A stretch of DNA of 64,000 bases from Halomonas sp. TD01 (GCF_923868895.1 NZ_OV350343.1:1860001-1924000), one strand, 5' to 3'. Numbered from the stretch's first letter, positions 9,191 to 23,604 are shown. Translations and numbers: made by a program. Notes: generated by a model not told the origin, from the letters alone.

Positions 9191-11770
9191 ATGCGATTCG
9201 ATAAATTTACTGCCAAGTTGCAGGCTGCTATTTCTGAAGCACAATCCCTTGCGGTTGGGCGCGGCCATAATCAGCTTGATCCCGCGCACTTACTGCTTGC
9301 GCTGCTCGATACCAAAGACACTGGCATCAAAGCCTTGGTCGAAAAAGCCGAAGGCAGCAGCTCGCGCCTGCGCGACGGTTTACAAAAGCAGCTAGATGAC
9401 TTACCCAAAGTAAGCCAGTTCGATGGCGATGTTCAGCCATCCCGTGACTTCATCAAACTATTCAACTTAACTGACCGAGAAGCGCAGAAGCGTGGTGATC
9501 AGTTTATTGCCAGTGAGTTGGTACTCCTGGCTGCGCTGGAAATGAACAGTTCGATCACCAAACTGATGAAAGAGGCAGGTCTCAACCGGAAAGGCCTGGA
9601 AGCTGCGATTAACAGCTTGCGTGGGGGTGCTAAGGTCGATGACCCCAATGCAGAAGATCAGCGTGAAGCGCTTAATAAATACACTATGGATCTTACCCAG
9701 CGTGCGTTAGATGGCAAGCTGGACCCCGTGATTGGACGCGATGATGAAATTCGCCGCACGATTCAGGTGCTGCAGCGTCGCACCAAAAATAACCCGGTAC
9801 TGATCGGTGAGCCAGGGGTGGGTAAAACCGCCATTGTTGAAGGGCTGGCTCAGCGTATTGTGAACGGCGAAGTGCCAGAAGGCTTGAAAGAGAAACGCGT
9901 ACTCTCGTTGGATATGGGATCGCTGCTGGCGGGCGCTAAATTTCGTGGCGAGTTTGAAGAGCGTCTGAAAGCAGTGCTCAAAGAGCTTTCTCAGGAAGAG
10001 GGACGGGTCATCCTGTTTATCGATGAGCTGCACACCATGGTGGGCGCAGGTAAGGCCGAAGGCGCGATGGATGCAGGTAACATGCTTAAGCCTGCGTTGG
10101 CGCGTGGCGAACTGCACTGTGTGGGTGCGACCACGCTGGATGAGTACCGCAAATACATCGAAAAAGACGCCGCGCTGGAGCGCCGCTTCCAGAAAGTGCT
10201 GGTCGATGAGCCCTCTGAAGAGGACACGGTTGCTATTCTGCGCGGCTTAAAAGAGCGTTACGAAGTCCACCACGGCGTGGATATTACCGACTCAGCGATC
10301 ATTGCGGCGGCGAAACTTTCTACCCGCTATATCTCTGATCGGCAGCTGCCTGATAAAGCGATCGACCTGATCGATGAGGCGGCGTCACGCATCCGTATGG
10401 AGCTGGACTCTAAGCCTGAAGAGATGGATCGGCTGGATCGCCGCCTAATCCAGCTGAAAATGGAGCGCGAAGCGCTTAAGAAAGAGACTGACGAGGCCAC
10501 TAAGAAACGTCTTGAAGCGCTGAACAACCAAATCCACGAGTTAGAGCGCGAATACGCTGACCTGGATGAAATCTGGAAAGCCGAAAAAGCCAGTATTCAA
10601 GGTGCAGCCCAATTCAAAGCGGAGTTGGAGCAGGCGCGCATTGACCTTGAACAGGCGCGCCGCCAGGGCGATTTAGGGCGTATGTCGGAAATCCAGTACG
10701 GCAAAATTCCGGCGTTGGAGAAGAAAATCAGCGAAGCGGGTGAAGGCGAGGCCGATACTGCCAGCCACCAGCTGTTGCGCTCAAACGTCACCGAGGAAGA
10801 GATTGCCGAGGTGGTTTCCCGCTGGACAGGCATTCCTGTCTCCAAAATGTTGGAAGGCGAGCGGGACAAGCTGCTGCGCATGGAAGAGGCGTTGCATGAG
10901 CGGGTGATTGGTCAGCATGAAGCGGTAGAAGCAGTGGCGAACGCCGTTCGCCGTTCGCGGGCAGGGCTGTCTGACCCCAATCGACCCAACGGCTCGTTCC
11001 TGTTCCTCGGCCCAACCGGGGTGGGTAAAACGGAACTGTGTAAGTCGCTGGCTAACTTCTTGTTCGATACCGAAGAAGCGATGGTGCGTATCGACATGTC
11101 GGAGTTTATGGAGAAGCACTCCGTGGCTCGCTTGATTGGCGCGCCTCCAGGCTATGTGGGCTATGAAGAGGGTGGTTACTTAACCGAAGCGGTGCGTCGT
11201 AAGCCCTACTCAGTGCTGTTGCTGGACGAAGTGGAAAAGGCGCATCCGGATGTTTTCAATATCCTGCTGCAAGTGCTGGAGGATGGTCGTTTAACTGATG
11301 GGCAAGGTCGCACAGTCGATTTCCGTAATACGGTGATCGTGATGACCTCTAACATGGGCTCGGACATCATCCAGCGCATGGGGGGAGATGATAACGACTA
11401 CGAAGTCATGAAAAATGCAGTGATGGAAGTGGTGGGTAATCATTTCCGCCCTGAACTGATTAACCGCATTGATGAGGTGGTGGTGTTCCACGCCCTTGGC
11501 CAAGAGCAAATTCAGGCGATTGCCGGTATTCAGTTAGAGCGTTTGAAAGTGCGCTTAGCTGAGCATGATTTGAGCCTTGCGATCAGTGATGATGCGATGG
11601 CCCAGCTTGCGGTGGTTGGTTTCGATCCGGTGTACGGTGCAAGGCCGCTTAAGCGGGCGATCCAAAGCCGCATCGAGAACCCGTTGGCCCAAGACCTGCT
11701 GGCGGGCAAGTATGCCCCAGGCGATACCATCCATATCAGCGCGAGTGAAGGTAAGTTGATATTTGAGTAA
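9191..11770 (+). CDS. clpB: ATP-dependent disaggregase ClpB
   Basis: Hexameric AAA+ chaperone that, with DnaK, pulls proteins out of aggregates after heat stress. Domains in order: N-terminal Clp_N repeats (to about residue 145), AAA-1 with Walker [10 protein letters not shown] and Walker [14 protein letters not shown], the long coiled-coil M domain (about residues 410-520, rich in [13 protein letters not shown] heptads) that separates ClpB from ClpA, then AAA-2 with GPTGVGKTE and [13 protein letters not shown]. 859 residues, normal. The ATG follows AGGAGGAACTCC, a very strong ribosome site. Expression is probably driven by the sigma-32 promoter upstream. Confidence 0.98.
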   Translation: MRFDKFTAKLQAAISEAQSLAVGRGHNQLDPAHLLLALLDTKDTGIKALVEKAEGSSSRLRDGLQKQLDDLPKVSQFDGDVQPSRDFIKLFNLTDREAQKRGDQFIASELVLLAALEMNSSITKLMKEAGLNRKGLEAAINSLRGGAKVDDPNAEDQREALNKYTMDLTQRALDGKLDPVIGRDDEIRRTIQVLQRRTKNNPVLIGEPGVGKTAIVEGLAQRIVNGEVPEGLKEKRVLSLDMGSLLAGAKFRGEFEERLKAVLKELSQEEGRVILFIDELHTMVGAGKAEGAMDAGNMLKPALARGELHCVGATTLDEYRKYIEKDAALERRFQKVLVDEPSEEDTVAILRGLKERYEVHHGVDITDSAIIAAAKLSTRYISDRQLPDKAIDLIDEAASRIRMELDSKPEEMDRLDRRLIQLKMEREALKKETDEATKKRLEALNNQIHELEREYADLDEIWKAEKASIQGAAQFKAELEQARIDLEQARRQGDLGRMSEIQYGKIPALEKKISEAGEGEADTASHQLLRSNVTEEEIAEVVSRWTGIPVSKMLEGERDKLLRMEEALHERVIGQHEAVEAVANAVRRSRAGLSDPNRPNGSFLFLGPTGVGKTELCKSLANFLFDTEEAMVRIDMSEFMEKHSVARLIGAPPGYVGYEEGGYLTEAVRRKPYSVLLLDEVEKAHPDVFNILLQVLEDGRLTDGQGRTVDFRNTVIVMTSNMGSDIIQRMGGDDNDYEVMKNAVMEVVGNHFRPELINRIDEVVVFHALGQEQIQAIAGIQLERLKVRLAEHDLSLAISDDAMAQLAVVGFDPVYGARPLKRAIQSRIENPLAQDLLAGKYAPGDTIHISASEGKLIFE

Positions 11771-11813
11771 TTCACCCGTGGGCAATTAACAAGCCTGCGC
11801 AATGAAATAGGGC

Positions 11814-11848
11814 AAAAGCCTCGTTAGCTCTGCTAGCGGGGCTTTTTT
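11814..11848 (+). terminator. Rho-independent terminator after clpB
   Basis: Stem AAAAGCCTCGTTAGC / GCTAGCGGGGCTTTT with two G-U pairs and a 3-base loop, ending in TTTTTT. It lies about 45 bases past the clpB stop. Confidence 0.85.
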
Positions 11849-12252
11849 AATGGCTTACTGCGACGTTTGTTGCGTTTGTCCTGATCGGAGGTTGACAGGC
11901 TGAGGGCGCTAATGGAATCTTGTGGGTTCCTGATTTGCGGGCGCGGAACCAACGGGCAACCCCTAATCCCCGCGCGAAGGGTAGGCGAGAGCCTTTACCC
12001 GCCGAAGGACTTCCGGGCTTGGGCTAACCGCCCAACCTGGCCAACGCCCCGACACGGCAAACCGTCGTGTAAGGGAGACGCTGGTATATTTCATGATATG
12101 TCAGTGCTTCCGATGAGAGTGCAGGCCCTAACCGGGCCATATGCCAGGGTTTGGCATCAGGTGCCGGCATGGGCCGGCAGCGGCATACCGCCGCACTCGA
12201 CACCGCAGGATGTCCTGCGGATCGCACTCGAGACCTCCAGGGGAGAAACACA
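11849..12252 (+). promoter_or_regulatory. Structured 5' leader of ilvIH, candidate cis-regulatory RNA
   Basis: About 400 bases between the clpB terminator and ilvI without a recognisable gene but full of inverted repeats. The last 95 bases hold four hairpins in series: 12141-12157 (ATGCCA/TGGCAT), 12162-12179 (TGCCGGC/GCCGGCA), 12180-12194 (GCGGC/GCCGC) and 12196-12232 (an outer CTCGA/TCGAG around CCGCAGGA/TCCTGCGG), directly before the ribosome site AGGGGAGAA. Further upstream, around 11980-12003, GGGTAGGC and GCCTTTACCC form another. No T-run follows any of them and no leader peptide rich in Leu/Ile/Val codons is seen. A 122-codon open frame (11912-12280) shows no family features and I do not call it a gene. 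Confidence 0.5.
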
Positions 12253-13977
12253 GTGGAACTGCTTTCCGGCGCAGATATGATCGCCCGCTTCTTGCAAGAT
12301 GAGGGCGTTGAATACATTTATGGTTATCCCGGCGGCGCGGCGCTGCATATTTATGATGCGTTGTTCCGCCAGGACAAGGTGAAGCACATTCTTGTGCGTC
12401 ACGAACAGGCAGCGACTCACGCAGCCGATGGCTATGCTCGTGCAGCGGGTAAGCCAGGCGTGGTGCTTGTCACCTCCGGTCCTGGCGCTACCAATGCGGT
12501 CACCGGCATTGCGACTGCCTATATGGATTCGATTCCTATGGTCGTGCTGTGCGGTCAGGTAATGAGCCACCTGATTGGTGACGATGCCTTCCAGGAAACC
12601 GATATTGTGGGTGTGACTCGCCCCATCGTGAAGCACAGCTTCTCAATTCGGCATCCGTCTGAGATTCCAGAAGTGCTGAAAAAAGCCTTCTATCTTGCGG
12701 CGACTGGTCGCCCAGGTCCGGTAGTGGTCGATATTCCTAAAGATATGACCGCACCAACCGAGCGTTACGAGTACATCTACCCGAAAAAGGTCAAGATGCG
12801 CTCCTATAACCCGGTTACTCGGGGGCATACTGGTCAAATTAAAAAAGCCGTTGAGATGATGCTGAAAGCCAAACGTCCGGTGTTCTATACCGGCGGTGGC
12901 GTGGTAACTGGCAAGGCAAGCGAAGGGTTGACCGATTTGGTCAAACAGCTCGGCTTCCCCATTACCACAACGTTGATGGGTATCGGCTCCTATCCGCAAA
13001 GTGATCGGCAGTGCCTGGGCTGGTTAGGGATGCACGGCTCGTATGAGTCTAATATGGCCATGCACCACGCGGATTTGATTATCGCCATTGGCGCGCGTTT
13101 TGATGACCGGGTGACCAACAACACGTCGAAGTTCTGCCCCACGGCAAAAATCATTCACGTGGATGTGGACCCAAGCTCGGTATCTAAAACCGTGCGTGCG
13201 GATGTGCCCATCGTTGGGCCAGCGTCTAGCGTCATTAATGAAATGATCAGCCTGGTTCAAGGTCAGTCAATTTCGCAGCCTGAAGCGCTGACCGAGTGGT
13301 GGCAAAAGATTGACGGCTGGCGTGCCGAGCGTGAAGGCAAACTATACGAACCTTCTAAGCCAGGCGAAGCGTTGAAGCCTCAGGAAGTTATCGAGGCGCT
13401 GTGCCGTGTTACTCGTGGTGAAGCCTACGTGACGACGGATGTTGGCCAACACCAGATGTTTGCTGCTCAGTACTATAAGTTCGATAAGCCTAACCGTTTG
13501 ATTACCTCAGGTGGTTTGGGGACTATGGGCTTTGGTTTCCCCGCCGCTATGGGTATCAAGCAGAACTTCCCTGATGACGACGTGGTGTGCGTGACGGGGG
13601 AAGGTAGCTTCCAGATGATGATGCAGGAGCTCTCTACCTGTAAGCAGTACGGTGTGGGCGTCAAGATTGTAAATCTCAACAACGCATCGCTTGGCATGGT
13701 GCGGCAGTGGCAGGATTTGAACTACAAGTCCCGTCATGCGCACTCCTATATGGAATCGCTGCCGGACTTCCACATGCTAATTGAGGCTTACGGATTTACT
13801 GCGATCACCGTGAATACCCTCGATGAGTTGGAGCCGGCGCTAGAACGTGCCTTTGCCAACAAACATGAGTTGGTATTCCTGGATGTGAAGGTCGATCCCT
13901 TTGAGCACGTCTACCCGATGCAGGTGCCGCTGGGTGCCATGCGTGACATGCTGCTGTCTAAAACGGAGCGTACCTGA
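12253..13977 (+). CDS. ilvI: Acetolactate synthase, large (catalytic) subunit
   Basis: Thiamine-diphosphate enzyme that condenses two pyruvates, or pyruvate and 2-ketobutyrate, as the first common step to valine, leucine and isoleucine. N-terminal TPP domain with the catalytic Glu in VRHEQAATHAADGYARA, a central FAD-binding domain, and C-terminal TPP-binding GEGSFQMMMQELSTCKQY...NLNN. I start at GTG 12253 (ELLSGADMIARFLQDEGV), preceded by AGGGGAGAA; this gives 574 residues, the length of E. coli IlvI. A longer frame from 12151 only reads through the leader hairpins. It overlaps the regulatory subunit gene by one base. Confidence 0.96.
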   Translation: MELLSGADMIARFLQDEGVEYIYGYPGGAALHIYDALFRQDKVKHILVRHEQAATHAADGYARAAGKPGVVLVTSGPGATNAVTGIATAYMDSIPMVVLCGQVMSHLIGDDAFQETDIVGVTRPIVKHSFSIRHPSEIPEVLKKAFYLAATGRPGPVVVDIPKDMTAPTERYEYIYPKKVKMRSYNPVTRGHTGQIKKAVEMMLKAKRPVFYTGGGVVTGKASEGLTDLVKQLGFPITTTLMGIGSYPQSDRQCLGWLGMHGSYESNMAMHHADLIIAIGARFDDRVTNNTSKFCPTAKIIHVDVDPSSVSKTVRADVPIVGPASSVINEMISLVQGQSISQPEALTEWWQKIDGWRAEREGKLYEPSKPGEALKPQEVIEALCRVTRGEAYVTTDVGQHQMFAAQYYKFDKPNRLITSGGLGTMGFGFPAAMGIKQNFPDDDVVCVTGEGSFQMMMQELSTCKQYGVGVKIVNLNNASLGMVRQWQDLNYKSRHAHSYMESLPDFHMLIEAYGFTAITVNTLDELEPALERAFANKHELVFLDVKVDPFEHVYPMQVPLGAMRDMLLSKTERT

Positions 13978-14468
13978 TGCGTCATATCATCTCGATTCTG
14001 ATGGAAAACGAACCGGGTGCGCTGTCACGTGTGGTCGGGTTGTTCTCCCAGCGTAACTTCAACATTGAAACGCTGAACGTTGCACCGACTGAAGATCCGT
14101 CGCTGTCACGTCTGACGGTGACTACCGTGGGTGATGACCGGGTGATTGAGCAAATCACCAAGCATCTTAATAAGCTGATTGATGTGGTGAAGCTGGTCGA
14201 CCTGACAGAAGGTAATCACATTGAGCGTGAACTGATGCTGGTGAAAGTAAAAGCGCTAGGCGCTGCCCGCGATGAAGTGAAACGTACGGTGGATATTTTC
14301 CGGGCGCAGATCGTCGACGTAACGCCAAGCCTCTACACCGTACAGATTACCGGTGATGCTGCTAAGCTGGATGCGTTTCTACATGCCATGGCGCCGGTAG
14401 GTATTCTCGAAGTGGCGCGTACTGGAGTGTCTGGTATTGCTCGCGGCGATAAAGTTCTATCGTTGTAA
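13977..14468 (+). CDS. ilvH: Acetolactate synthase, small (regulatory) subunit
   Basis: ACT-domain subunit that activates the large subunit and gives valine feedback inhibition. The N-terminal ACT domain starts MRHIISILMENEPGALSRVV and continues with GLFSQRNFNIETLNVAPTED; a second ACT-like half holds RELMLVKVKA and VDVTPSLYTVQITGDAAKL. 163 residues, the same as E. coli IlvH. The stop of ilvI and the ATG share one base (TGATG), implying translational coupling and a fixed subunit ratio. Confidence 0.96.
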   Translation: MRHIISILMENEPGALSRVVGLFSQRNFNIETLNVAPTEDPSLSRLTVTTVGDDRVIEQITKHLNKLIDVVKLVDLTEGNHIERELMLVKVKALGAARDEVKRTVDIFRAQIVDVTPSLYTVQITGDAAKLDAFLHAMAPVGILEVARTGVSGIARGDKVLSL

Positions 14469-14523
14469 ACGAAGCATGCTTGTTGAATAAGTTGTTGAGC
14501 AATTCGTTAAAAACGCTGCTGAG

Positions 14524-14554
14524 AAAGCCGTCCTTACCTAGGGCGGCTTTTTTT
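14524..14554 (+). terminator. Rho-independent terminator after ilvH
   Basis: AAAGCCGTCC, a 7-base loop, then GGGCGGCTTT running into seven T residues, about 55 bases past ilvH and just before the end of the convergent ilvY. Confidence 0.88.
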
Positions 14555-14573
14555 ATGGCGTTTTGTAATGTGC

Positions 14574-15461
14574 TTAACGCGGAGTCACAGTAGCCCAGAA
14601 TGCGTCAATCATCGGGTTTTTGAGTCGTCGGTTAAGCACGCAAAGCCCGACATCGTAGTGGGGGAGCTCGGGTTTTACGTTGAGCACTTGCACGCGTTCG
14701 GCCAGTGGGCTGTTATCTAGCACGATTTTGGGTACTACGCCCACGCCAAACCCCAGTCCCACCATACTTACAATCGCTTCGTGCCCGGCCACTTGGGCAT
14801 AAATGCGCGGCGTTATGCCCATCGCTTTAAACCAGGTATTGGCGTACTCCCTTGAAAGACCAGCCTCTGAAAGAATCATCGGGACATGACGCCACTGCTC
14901 GGCTGTTGAGCTTTCCGGCTGGCTGGGTAACCAATCGTGGGCTTCTGTAGGAGCAATAAACAGCAGTGGCGAGCGGGTAAGCGATTTAAAGGCCAGGGCG
15001 TTGGGTGGAATCCGTGGGCGGGGGGTAATGGCCATATCGTCTGCGCCTTCTAGCACTCGCGACATGGCATCGGCGGGGTCGCCGGTATGCAGCTTTAGTT
15101 CGATACCTGGGTGGCGGGTGCGCACATCACTTAATAGTTCATAGAGAAAGCTATAGCTTGCGGTTACCGAGCAGTAAATGCTTATTTCGCCGCTCAGCTG
15201 TGCCACTGCGGCGGCCAGTGTTCGCTTCTGCATTTCCCACTGCTCTAAGGTCTCTTTCGCATAGTGCTGAAAAGCTAACCCTTGGGGGGTTAACGTGACA
15301 TGGCGATTGTCACGCTCAAACAGTCGCGTGCCTAGCTCGGTTTCAACCTGTTGAATCGAACGGCTTAAGGTTGATGGGCTGATATGACAAAGCTCGCTAG
15401 CACGTCCAAAGTGTAGCGTCTCGGCCAGCGTCACCACATGCTTTAATAAGCGAAAATCCAT
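14574..15461 (-). CDS. ilvY: LysR-type activator of ilvC
   Basis: Transcription activator of ketol-acid reductoisomerase, responding to acetolactate/acetohydroxybutyrate. The N-terminal winged helix reads MDFRLLKHVVTLAETLHFGR and continues ASELCHISPSTLSRSIQQVE; a LysR substrate-binding domain follows (about residues 90-290). 295 residues, family length. The divergent position next to ilvC is the diagnostic IlvY arrangement of gammaproteobacteria, with control from the shared 217-base intergenic region. Confidence 0.92.
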   Translation of the reverse strand: MDFRLLKHVVTLAETLHFGRASELCHISPSTLSRSIQQVETELGTRLFERDNRHVTLTPQGLAFQHYAKETLEQWEMQKRTLAAAVAQLSGEISIYCSVTASYSFLYELLSDVRTRHPGIELKLHTGDPADAMSRVLEGADDMAITPRPRIPPNALAFKSLTRSPLLFIAPTEAHDWLPSQPESSTAEQWRHVPMILSEAGLSREYANTWFKAMGITPRIYAQVAGHEAIVSMVGLGFGVGVVPKIVLDNSPLAERVQVLNVKPELPHYDVGLCVLNRRLKNPMIDAFWATVTPR

Positions 15462-15508
15462 AGTAAGCCCAATATTAAGATCGGTGTTTCATAATTAGAA
15501 ATAGTATG

Positions 15509-15532
15509 TTGCAAATATAGCGTTTTACGCAA
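15509..15532. promoter_or_regulatory. Candidate IlvY operator
   Basis: Inverted repeat TTGC...GCAA separated by 16 bases within the ilvY-ilvC intergenic region. E. coli IlvY operators are TTGCAA-type inverted repeats, so this is a plausible site, but only the half-sites are seen and no second operator is clear. Confidence 0.35.
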
Positions 15533-15639
15533 TGGTGGCGGTGGCGTACAGTGATCTCAACGCCAAAGCCCAGTGCTGCAAAAGACGGCACGGGTGGCCA
15601 TCAACGCTGATACGACATATATAAACTATCCCTATATAA

Positions 15640-16695
<1,056 letters not shown>

Positions 16696-16725
16696 GCGGT
16701 TATCGTGCTAGTGCACTAGTTAGAG

Positions 16726-16760
16726 CCTCGGGGCGCGCATTGTCGCGCCCCGAGGCGTTT
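16726..16760 (+). terminator. Terminator after ilvC
   Basis: Perfect 12-bp stem CCTCGGGGCGCG / CGCGCCCCGAGG with a 6-base loop, followed by a short T-containing stretch (GCGTTT). The hairpin is very strong; the T-tract is weak. Confidence 0.7.
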
Positions 16761-16858
16761 AACGTTGCGTGCTGCAATTGACTGGCTGAGTTAGCCTCAC
16801 CGTGTAGAATGAAAAGAGATCACTGTTCTTGTGACTTCACTTCAAACGGATGATATTT

Positions 16859-17776
16859 ATGACCCAGGATGCTCGCGATCAAGAGCGTAAACAGGCCTCG
16901 CAGTCAGCGCCTCAAGAAGGCCACAAAACAGAAGATAGTGGTACTGGAGAGCAAGAAGACGCTAGTCACGAAAAGGTAAGTCATGACAACGTAAGTAATG
17001 AAGATCTCGCTACCGTTTTCCTGCGCGAAACTGAAGTGGTTGAAGAGGCGGTCGAAGACGGCAAGAAAATTCGCCGAAAAGGCATCTATTTACTACCTAA
17101 TTTATTTACCACATCTGCGCTGTTTTCGGGGTTCTTCGCCGTGGTGGCTGGCATCAACGGCGAATTCACCTCAGCAGCAGTGGCGATTTTTATCGCCATG
17201 GTGCTCGATGGCCTTGATGGTCGGGTTGCTCGTATGACGAATACGCAAAGCGAGTTTGGTGCAGAGTACGATAGCCTTGCCGATATGATCTCGTTCGGTA
17301 TGGCGCCTGCATTAGTGGCCTTTACCTGGATTTTACAAGACATCGGTAAAACAGGCTGGGTCGTAGCATTTCTTTATGTAGCCTGTGCGGCGCTGCGCCT
17401 AGCACGCTTCAATGTGCAGATTGGTAGTGTGGATAAGAAGTGGTTTATCGGCTTGCCAAGCCCATCCGCCGCCGCCTTAGTGGCCGCTAGTGTGTGGACC
17501 TTCCATAGTTTTGATGCAGATGCGGTAGGTTTTAAGCTGCTTATGTTGTTTGTCGTGGGGGCTGCGGGTGTGCTCATGGTCAGTAATATTCGTTATTACA
17601 GCTTTAAAGATCTCGATTTCAAAAAGCCTGTTCCTTTTGTTGTGCTTCTAGCGGTGGTGCTAGGGTTCGTAATGATCTCTGTTGAACCTTCTGTAATGCT
17701 GCTGCTGCTCTTTGGTGCTTATGTGTGTTCAGGCCCCGTATTGGCCGTTATGCGTAAAGCAAAACCTAAAAGTTAA
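16859..17776 (+). CDS. pssA: CDP-diacylglycerol--serine O-phosphatidyltransferase
   Basis: Integral membrane enzyme making phosphatidylserine, the precursor of phosphatidylethanolamine. After a long acidic, hydrophilic N-terminal tail (about 75 residues) comes a multi-helix CDP-alcohol phosphatidyltransferase domain with the full signature DGLDGRVAR, then G...DSLAD after 8 and 3 residues. This is the subclass II, membrane-embedded type, not the soluble E. coli type. Start at ATG 16859 (MTQDARDQERK) or the in-frame ATG 16850; neither has a strong ribosome site, although GGA lies 8 bases before 16859. About 305 residues. Confidence 0.92.
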   Translation: MTQDARDQERKQASQSAPQEGHKTEDSGTGEQEDASHEKVSHDNVSNEDLATVFLRETEVVEEAVEDGKKIRRKGIYLLPNLFTTSALFSGFFAVVAGINGEFTSAAVAIFIAMVLDGLDGRVARMTNTQSEFGAEYDSLADMISFGMAPALVAFTWILQDIGKTGWVVAFLYVACAALRLARFNVQIGSVDKKWFIGLPSPSAAALVAASVWTFHSFDADAVGFKLLMLFVVGAAGVLMVSNIRYYSFKDLDFKKPVPFVVLLAVVLGFVMISVEPSVMLLLLFGAYVCSGPVLAVMRKAKPKS

Positions 17777-17806
17777 AATTTATTCACTTTTTTCCCGCAA
17801 ACCCCC

Positions 17807-17835
17807 TTGCCAAGTCGGCAGCGAATCCGTAAAGT
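17807..17835 (+). promoter_or_regulatory. rrn promoter P1
   Basis: TTGCCA at 17807-17812, 17-base spacer, TAAAGT at 17830-17835, followed by a GC-rich discriminator ACGCATCCGC. It sits in the 520-base non-coding stretch between pssA and the 16S gene; an 88-codon open frame here is not a gene. Confidence 0.6.
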
Positions 17836-18029
17836 ACGCATCCGCTGCCGGGGACGCACAGCGTTACCAGCGGTGATTGAAGTTGAAAAACTTCGGTTTG
17901 TCAGAGAGTTAGAAGAACTCAGCAGCAACATGCTTCGATGTCTTCCAACCCTTTTTGAAACGAGCCACGCCAGAAAGCATCGTTATCTCGCCTTCTTCGC
18001 TCACTCGCTTCACTCACTTAAAACAGTGA

Positions 18030-18057
18030 TTGACAAACACCAGGAAATGCGTAGAAT
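18030..18057 (+). promoter_or_regulatory. rrn promoter P2
   Basis: Consensus -35 TTGACA at 18030-18035, 16-base spacer, TAGAAT at 18052-18057, GC-containing discriminator ACGCC. Closest strong promoter to the 16S gene, about 240 bases upstream of its 5' end. Confidence 0.8.
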
Positions 18058-18117
18058 ACGCCTTCCTCGCTGAGGCAAACCAGCTCAACGGTTAGCCAGT
18101 TTTGTTCAGCGAAAACA

Positions 18118-18130
18118 GCTCTTTAACAAT
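18118..18130 (+). promoter_or_regulatory. boxA antitermination site in rrn leader
   Basis: GCTCTTTAACAAT matches the rrn boxA (binding site of NusB/S10) exactly. The same 13 bases recur in the spacer before the 23S gene at 20020-20032. Confidence 0.85.
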
Positions 18131-18131
18131 T

Positions 18132-18157
18132 TGATCAGGTAATTCATGTGGGCGCTT
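18132..18157 (+). other. 16S RNase III processing stem, 5' strand
   Basis: The 16 bases at 18132-18147 (TGATCAGGTAATTCAT) are perfectly complementary to 19865-19880 just behind the 16S gene. The pairing extends through the next 10 bases (18148-18157 with 19855-19864) with one G-U pair, making a 26-bp stem that encloses the 16S precursor, the usual RNase III target. Confidence 0.85.
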
Positions 18158-18297
18158 GCCGATGAGGGTGATAAATCACCAAATATCAAGGCAAGCGGTC
18201 ATGACAATGTAAATTGAAATGAATTCGTTTGAACCTTGAGCCAAGTTTGATGCACTTATGTGACTTTCGAGTGACATGTAAGCATCACAATGATTTT

Positions 18298-19830
<1,533 letters not shown>

Positions 19831-20152
19831 AACGATGCATCATCCCTCGCGGTAAGCGCTCACAATGAATTACCTGATCAGAATGCTGTTGATACGCAGT
19901 GATAAGCGTTTTCTTCCTATTGAAAGAAGAGAAAAGAGCTTTTTTAAGATCGTCTTTAAAGACCTTTCTTTTCCTTTTAATGTGAAAAAAGCAACCGCTT
20001 ATCACTGCGCATAGCAGTCGCTCTTTAACAATGTATATCATGCTGACATAAACGCTTCTTTGAAGTGTTTATACGTAATTGTTTTGTGATACGTCTCAAG
20101 CGTATCCGGCAATCGTTATCATTGCGAGACACCAGACTCCTTCGGGTTATAG
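19831..20152 (+). other. 16S-23S internal transcribed spacer without tRNA genes
   Basis: About 320 bases. It contains the 3' strand of the 16S processing stem (19855-19880), an internal hairpin pairing ACGCAGTGATAAGCG (about 19894) with CGCTTATCACTGCG (about 19996), a boxA (20020-20032), and the 5' strands of the 23S processing stem: 20031-20046 pairs perfectly with 23164-23179, and about 20101-20160 pairs with 23040-23097. No tRNA-Ile/tRNA-Ala or any other cloverleaf with a TTCGANTC arm is present. Confidence 0.85.
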
Positions 20153-23045
<2,893 letters not shown>

Positions 23046-23188
23046 TATAACACCCAAGGGGTCTGGTCGCAGTGATAACGAAAACCGGATACGCGACTCA
23101 AGCCCAACGTGACACACGAAGGGCGTGAGACGAAAGAGACGCCACAAAACATCGATTACACGTTCAGCATGATATACATGACCCGTTA

Positions 23189-23307
23189 CGCCTGACGACC
23201 ATAGCACGCGTGAACCACCTGATCCCTTGCCGAACTCAGAAGTGAAACCGCTTAGCGCCGATGGTAGTGTGGGGTCTCCCCATGCGAGAGTAGGTCATCG
23301 TCAGGCA
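23189..23307 (+). rRNA. rrf: 5S ribosomal RNA
   Basis: About 119 bases with closing helix CGCCTGACG / CGTCAGGCA and the conserved core CCGAACTCAGAAGTGAAAC and GATGGTAGTGTGGGGTCTCC. The 140-base 23S-5S spacer before it holds only the 3' strands of the 23S processing stem. Confidence 0.96.
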
Positions 23308-23316
23308 CTTATTGAG

Positions 23317-23349
23317 AAACCCCGGCCATTTGGTCGGGGTTTTGCTTTT
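23317..23349 (+). terminator. rrn terminator 1
   Basis: AAACCCCG / CGGGGTTT stem with a 10-base loop and T-rich tail, 10 bases after the 5S gene. Confidence 0.85.
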
Positions 23350-23460
23350 TAGGGGGTCTCCCCTGGACCCCGTTTGTCGGGAACAAACGGGAACCGCTTT
23401 AGCGGGCCCGAAGGGCGAGTCTCAGGATGAGACGAGTAGAGTAGCGGAGCGCCGCCCGGA

Positions 23461-23479
23461 TCATCGTCAGGCACTTATT
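23461..23479 (+). repeat. Duplicate of the 5S rRNA 3' end
   Basis: The 19 bases at 23461-23479 (TCATCGTCAGGCACTTATT) are identical to 23295-23313, the last 13 bases of the 5S gene plus 6 bases of its downstream flank. Only this tail is duplicated; the intervening 23350-23460 has no 5S-like body but several short palindromes (for example CCGTTTGT/ACAAACGG and GTCTCA/TGAGAC). It looks like the remnant of a second 5S gene or of recombination between rrn operons. Confidence 0.75.
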
Positions 23480-23485
23480 AAGAAA

Positions 23486-23518
23486 AACCCCAGCTTCTAA
23501 TGAAGCTGGGGTTTTTTG
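23486..23518 (+). terminator. rrn terminator 2
   Basis: Perfect 12-bp stem AACCCCAGCTTC / GAAGCTGGGGTT with a TAAT loop and six T residues. It follows the duplicated 5S tail. Confidence 0.9.
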
Positions 23519-23547
23519 TTGTTGAGCTATTGGTTATGAACTATTTG

Positions 23548-23584
23548 AAAAATCCCCCAGGGCTTGCGCCCTGGGGGATTTTTT
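23548..23584 (-). terminator. Bidirectional terminator behind hisC
   Basis: Stem AAATCCCCCAGGGC / GCCCTGGGGGATTT with a 4-base loop, flanked by A-run and T-run, so it can stop hisC transcripts (minus strand, 20 bases past the stop) and any remaining rrn transcripts. Confidence 0.88.
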
Positions 23585-23604
23585 ATGCTTAGAAAATGTG
23601 AGAA

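Noticed and set aside
11912..12280. 122-codon open frame in the ilvI leader
   Set aside because: Composition follows the hairpins, no recognisable domain, and it runs past the ilvI start in another frame.
17807..18073. 88-codon open frame upstream of the 16S gene
   Set aside because: It lies across the two rrn promoters, has no family features and no ribosome site.
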